NCBI GenBank assembly: GCA_022457155.1 | Contig: JAJGOT010000212.1 | Location: 808,001 to 872,000 of the forward strand | DNA: 64,000 bases | Direction of reading: 5' to 3' | Origin: Cladopsammia gracilis | Taxonomy: Eukaryota > Cnidaria > Anthozoa > Scleractinia > Dendrophylliidae | Part shown: positions 23,301 to 29,300 of the stretch, piece by piece | Numbering within the stretch: the first letter of the stretch is position 1 | How the letters are laid out: each line of letters starts with the position of its first letter | Notes under the pieces: model-generated | What the model was told of the DNA's origin: nothing | The model's input: only the letters and a program-made list of their open reading frames with translations | Databases searched by the model: none | Position numbers and translations under genes: made by a program

Positions 23301-26300
23301 AAAGCAAGGTAACCAAGCCTGTTAGTGCCAGGCCCCTTGCTTTCATAATCGTCTGTTTGTTCGTTCAGATATGAATTTACGATGACCAACACAAGGTGAG
23401 TTGTCCGTCTAGAATTCACATTACACGAACAAATCGTCGGGCGACTTGTCCGTCCAGCCGATTTGTCCGTCTTCTAGTGTGAAATGGGCCATTGTAAACT
23501 CCAGTGTTATAACATTTGTATAGCCATGTAACTGTATCGTAATTCTTCCGTTCTTACATATTTCTTTGCTATTTACCAGGTGTCTCCTAGCAGCCTGAAT
23601 GAGGGTGGTGTAACAGTTACCAGAGTAGTGCAGAAACAGGGACAGTTCGTGATCGTCTTTCCTGAAGTAAGAAATGACCGCTGCTTGTTTGGATTTAGAC
23701 TGAATATTTGCCTGTCGTCATAACAAAATAACAAAATATTGGTGCGAATTGAATTTAAAATACCTTAAATTCCCTGGCATCTTTTCTTTGTCACTGCAGT
23801 GCTACGTGGCTCAACATTTATTTGTACCCTTTACATTCTCATTGCCACGAATTACCACCTTATTACCCACGATTTGCTCCCGTACGGCCTCGTGGCTCAA
23901 GCGGTAGAGCGACGGAAGATCTAATCCGGAGGTCGTGGGTTCGAATCCCACCGAGGTCAAAGATTTTTTTTTCTTTCCCTCGTGTGGTCCCTCATTTCCT
24001 TACTAGGGCTAACGCTCAGTACAGGGAAATTTGTGGGTTAACTTTAGCACTATAATTTACACACAGAGTTAATTCTCTGATTCCTTGTCATTATTTGAAG
24101 ACATTCGAAGTGCCAACAGCCTAGCAACTGCAAACCCTGGATGTGACATTCCCTGGATATGACCAATCGATCGGGAATTCTGATTAGTTTCTTACCACTG
24201 GGCTATCACCGTATATCGGTGTGAAGTGGCCCACATAGTGGAAATAAAATTAATATACTTTTTTTCAAAGGAATGTTTCTTTTCGACAAAAAGTAATCTT
24301 GGCGATGAAGTTATGCACATCGAGTGGAGTAATAGTTAAGTATATTTTTGCAGGCATATTACAGTAGCGTTAGCTGTGGTTATTCTGTTTCTGAAGCTGT
24401 CGCCTTTGCTCCTTCTGACTGGTTGCTGCTTGGTTCTAAACGGTACAAGGTAAAAACATTTCTCCACTGACCAATTTAATATATAAATAACCCAAAATTC
24501 TGAATAATTTACCTAAACAACGACTTAGTCGCCATCTTGTAGTCGACGAAAGAAAATTACAAGGACACATATTCGCCCCCTGGGAATCCTTGTCTTTATT
24601 CTCTGTATTTTAAGGTAGAAAATAAAGACAGAGCACTAGCCTTCGAAGGTAGTACAATGTGTTAGATTTTATGTATGTTGCTTGGAAAATCTGTGGAATA
24701 TAAAAGAATGTTAACGGCTTCTTTTTTAGTTGACATCGATCAACCAAAACTAAACTTTTGTTTGGTCTTAAATGACGTGCGGTGATGCGCTTGTTATAGG
24801 TAACATTTAAATTAGAATACAGTCAACTCTTTCTGAGCCGGACACCCTCGAGACCAGCTCCAGCTGCTGTCCGCCTTAGAGAAGTGTCTGACTTTTAGAG
24901 AGTTTAGACAAAGAAGTAAAATTCGGCCGGGAACAGCCAACCACTGATGTCCGCCTTAGAGAGGTGTCCGCCTTACAGGGGTGTCCTCCTTACAGGGGTA
25001 TTCACCTTAAAGGGGTGTCCGCCTTACAGGGGTGTCCACCTTACAGGGGTGTCCACCTTACGGGGGTGTCCACCTTACGGGGATGTCCACCTTCCAGGGG
25101 TGTCCACCTTCCAGGGGTGTTCACCTTCCAGGGGTGTCCACCTTACAGGGGTGTCCACCTTACAGGGGTGTCCACCTTCCAGGGGTGTTCACCTTCCAGG
25201 GGTGTCCACCTTACAGGGGTGTTCACCTTACAGGGGTGTCCACCTTACGGGGATGTCCTCCTTACAGGGGTGTTCCCCTTACAGGGGTGTCCACCTTAAA
25301 GGGGTGTCCTCCTTACAGGGGTGTCCACCTTACAGGGGTGTCCTCCTTATAGGGGTGTCCACCTTAAAGTTGTGTCCTCCTTACAGGGGTGTCCACCTTA
25401 TAGGGGTGTCTGCCCTACAGGGGTGTCCTCGTTACAGGGGTGTCCGCCTTACAGGGATGTCCACCTTACAGGGGTGTCCACCTTACAGGGGTGTCCACCT
25501 TACAGGGGTGTTCACCTTACAGGGGTGTCCACCTTACGGGGATGTCCTCCTTACAGGGGTGTTCCCCTTACAGGGGTGTCCACCTTAAAGGGGTGTCCTC
25601 CTTACAGGGGTGTCCACCTTACAGGGGTGTCCTCCTTATAGGGGTGTCCACCTTAAAGTTGTGTCCTCCTTACAGGGGTGTCCACCTTATAGGGGTGTCT
25701 GCCTTACAGAGGTGTCTGCCCTACAGGGGTGTCCTCGTTACAGGGGTGTCCGCCTTACAGGGATGTCCACCTTACAGGGGTGTCCGCCTTACAGGGGCGT
25801 CTGCCTTACAGGGGTGTCTGCCTTAGAGAGGTGTCTGCCTTACAGCGGTGTCCTTGTCAGTTGACTGTATGCCCCCTTTTCTCCCTAGGACCTGCGGGAG
25901 TCTTCTTGGTGGAGCGACTTCAATTATGACAGACTGTTGCTTGGCATGGCTGAAGAGGTAACAACCTAATTAGCTGTACAATGTAAGCGCCCTCCTCCCT
26001 TAACGCTTTCACTGCTAAGTGCACTGACGCATAATATTTAAAACAACTGAAAAGCTACTAATTTTTCAGGAAAAAATACTCCTAAGCTTTCACCTTAGTA
26101 TTACGTTCACAGTCTCAGAAATGTTGGAATCGTAATACAGCACCACAGTGACCAGGAAGTACTGCTCAGTAGCACCTTCGAATTTCGTGCACAGACTCGA
26201 AAGTTAGAATGTCAGTCACATTACCACTTGTTCATGATGCCGAAATTCTTTCCCTTTTTAAAGGGGAAGTATCACGGGAATTTTGATGTTTTTTTGGTCA

Positions 26301-29300
26301 AAGCCATTTCACGATACCTTTACTTATCGCGTTCGAAAAACGCAATCCTAATTTCGTGTTGGTCGTCCTGTGGTTTATGTGCAGTAAAATTTGAGATATT
26401 TTGGTGGCCGGTCTTCCAAATGGCCGCCCCTATTGGTTTTTTTCAGGGGCTCATTTCCGCGGAAGTTCCTTCGACCGCGTCTCTATGATCTCCGATTACT
26501 GCTAGTTTACAAAATAATACTAAAACACCAAGAGAGTGAAACCAACCAATAAAGAGTAACAAATCATGGTCTGTTCTAGCCCATTTGGAGACGAAAATGT
26601 GGAAACTTGAAAGAAAATTAGGCTAACTTTTTTCAAGTTGTAATTCATTCAAACCAACTCCGTCAATGACTAGAGACACTCATCGATAGTTTTGATATAT
26701 TTTGTGATAATTTATCACACCACTGGAGCTTTATGTCACTGCTTATTCTTATCATTATGTCACTCATGAAAACCAGGCTTAAGCGCGCCTTAATCCGCCA
26801 TTATAACAAGGAGCGAGTGTTTATTTTAAATCTTAATGTACCTCATTCACTTGGTTTCCAGGCATTTTTTCAGTAGCTTGGGAATTTTTTAACCATCAGG
26901 AATATCAGTTGTCGTAGCATGGTCAACACACATATTGGATGGTAACATTCCTAACATTCCTATATGTGTTGCAATGGCGACGAAAATCGTTGTGAAACAA
27001 GTACAGTCGAGCCTCTCCTTGTGCCCATCTCCATGATATGGACACTTCTCTATTACAGACAGATTATTTGGTTCCGAATACAATCCCTACCTCTATAATA
27101 TATACTGACACCTCTATTATGCGGACACTTGGGTCTCCCCTTTTGCTGTTCATATTAAGGAGGATCGACTGTACTTGTAATTCCAACGTTATGGTTAGCG
27201 TTTCATGAACAAACATTTCACAAAGTTAAGTTTTCTGAGTTTTCCATTTGGAAAGAATTAGGAGTGACAGACTCAAACATTTGAACTACGTTACTCCATA
27301 ATTGACTCTGGGAGGGTTAAATATAACATTCACAGACAAAAAAAAGTCAGAAGATAATAAAATGACATGGTTTCACTAAGACCGAGTCTGTGCAAACTTT
27401 AGTTTGCTTACTAATAGTGTAAAATTGTTACTTGTCTTTTTTATCAGCTAAATGATGAGACCCAAGAACTTGTTCAGTGTCTGCTTGCAGAGCTTAAACA
27501 AATACGGTAATGCTGCTCATTTATGTTTGTTGTTACTCTTTGTCCTCGTTGCATGTCAACTTTGATGGTGTCGTTAGTTACGTTTTACAGCTCAGTAAAA
27601 CGTTTTCCTATTGCATGTGAAAATTGTTTTGCTGTTTTTCTCCACAGGGACGAAGAGAAGTTCTTTATGACTCAACTTCTTGAACTGGGTTTGGTAGAAA
27701 CAGTCGACGAGAAAAATACATCTTCTGAATCTCCTGGAGGTAAATATCCATTTCCTATCTTTCAACTTGTCGATGCTCCTCGACACATCAACCAGCTCAT
27801 GAGTTGTTGGGAGTAAAAAATGTTTAGACTTCGCCCTTTAAACGAGGAACCAGATAATCTAAGCCTTCATTCGTGAGCAACGTTTCTGTTTATCATGTTC
27901 ATCAGTTTGCCGAGGTGGCTTCGCGCGATTTTTACCACTTGCTCTGGCCAGTCTCGGACGGTCTACTACGACTACCAAAAGTCTTAGCGCGTATGACGTT
28001 GCAATAGATCTATTGCTCTACAGTATCCGTGTTAGGCAAGGTACATTTTAAAATTTACGGCGTGTATTCAGTGTATTCTCATCGGCTTATCTAATCATCT
28101 TGTTTCAGGGAAGAAAGGCAAAAAATCTCTGACAAGCTGGACACAATCTGACTCGAGTTGTGTTCTATTCTGTGAGGAATGTGACCGGGCATGTTATCTG
28201 TCAGTGGTAAGTTCGCTGTATTCCGCGTTCTGATGGCATTTTTGGGTATAAGGCAAACGTAACGAAATTACAATAAATGTAACTTTTGTGTCTGTTGACG
28301 AAATCCTGTTGTGTGACCATTCAAATGAAACCTCTTCAGCAGTACTTTTGCATGGTACCATTTGTTCTAACTTTTGAGTCTGTTGATGAAATCCTATGGT
28401 GTGACCATTCAAATGAAACCTCTTCAGCAGTACTTTTGCATGGTACCATTTGTTCTAACTTTTGAGTCTGTTGACGAAATCCTGTGGTGTGACCATTCAA
28501 ATGAAACCTCTTTAGCAGTACTTTTGCATGGTACCATTTGTTCTAACTTTTGAGTCTGTTGATGAAATCCTATGGTGTGACCATTCAAATGAAACCTCTT
28601 CAGCAGTACTTTTGCATGGTACCATTTGTTCTAACTTTTGAGTCTGTTGACGAAATCCTGTGGTGTGACCATTCAAATGAAAACTTTCAGCAGTACTTTT
28701 GCATGGTACCATTTGTTCTAACTTTTGAGTCTGTCGACAAAACCCTATGGTGTGACCATTCAAATGAACCTCTTCGGCAGCACTTTCACATGGTACCATT
28801 TGCTCTAACTTTTGAGTCTGGTGACGAAATCCTATGGTGTGACCATTCAAATGAAACCTCTTCAGCAGTACGTTTACATGGTACTATTTGTTTGTTGATA
28901 TTTTACAAAACAAAATTTGGGGTTTTACTTGAGTTTTGATCTTTTGCACTCTTGGGAGTTGAAGGGTTAAGAAAAAACAGTTGCTGGTCTCCGTTTTACT
29001 CCGGTCTATTTTACCTTAAAAACGGACTTGTGCCGCTGTAAAGGATATGGTTTTCAAACAGTTTTGTCTTGGATTGGGTTTAGAAATCAGAGAGATTTGG
29101 TATAGAACAGGGTATCATTTACCTGGACACTTAACCAGTGGTATATTAAGATAGAGTTCAGTTCTGAAAAATAGCGAGTATGGGATAGGGGTAAGGAGTT
29201 TTTGAAATACGGTTATAGTTTTGATGAGTGGAACTATTTAGAGAACCATGTGTTTATTTTATCACCCTTGTCTCGCAGGTTACTGGCGAAGATGATCCTC

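Noticed and set aside
24947..25864. Long plus-strand ORFs (up to 213 codons) of a Cys/Pro/Gly-rich repeat protein
   Set aside because: They are produced by a stop-free 17-bp minisatellite that is open in all three frames and lies inside an intron.
28194..28939. ORFs on both strands of 72-129 codons
   Set aside because: They follow the 87-bp tandem array in JARID2 intron 23.
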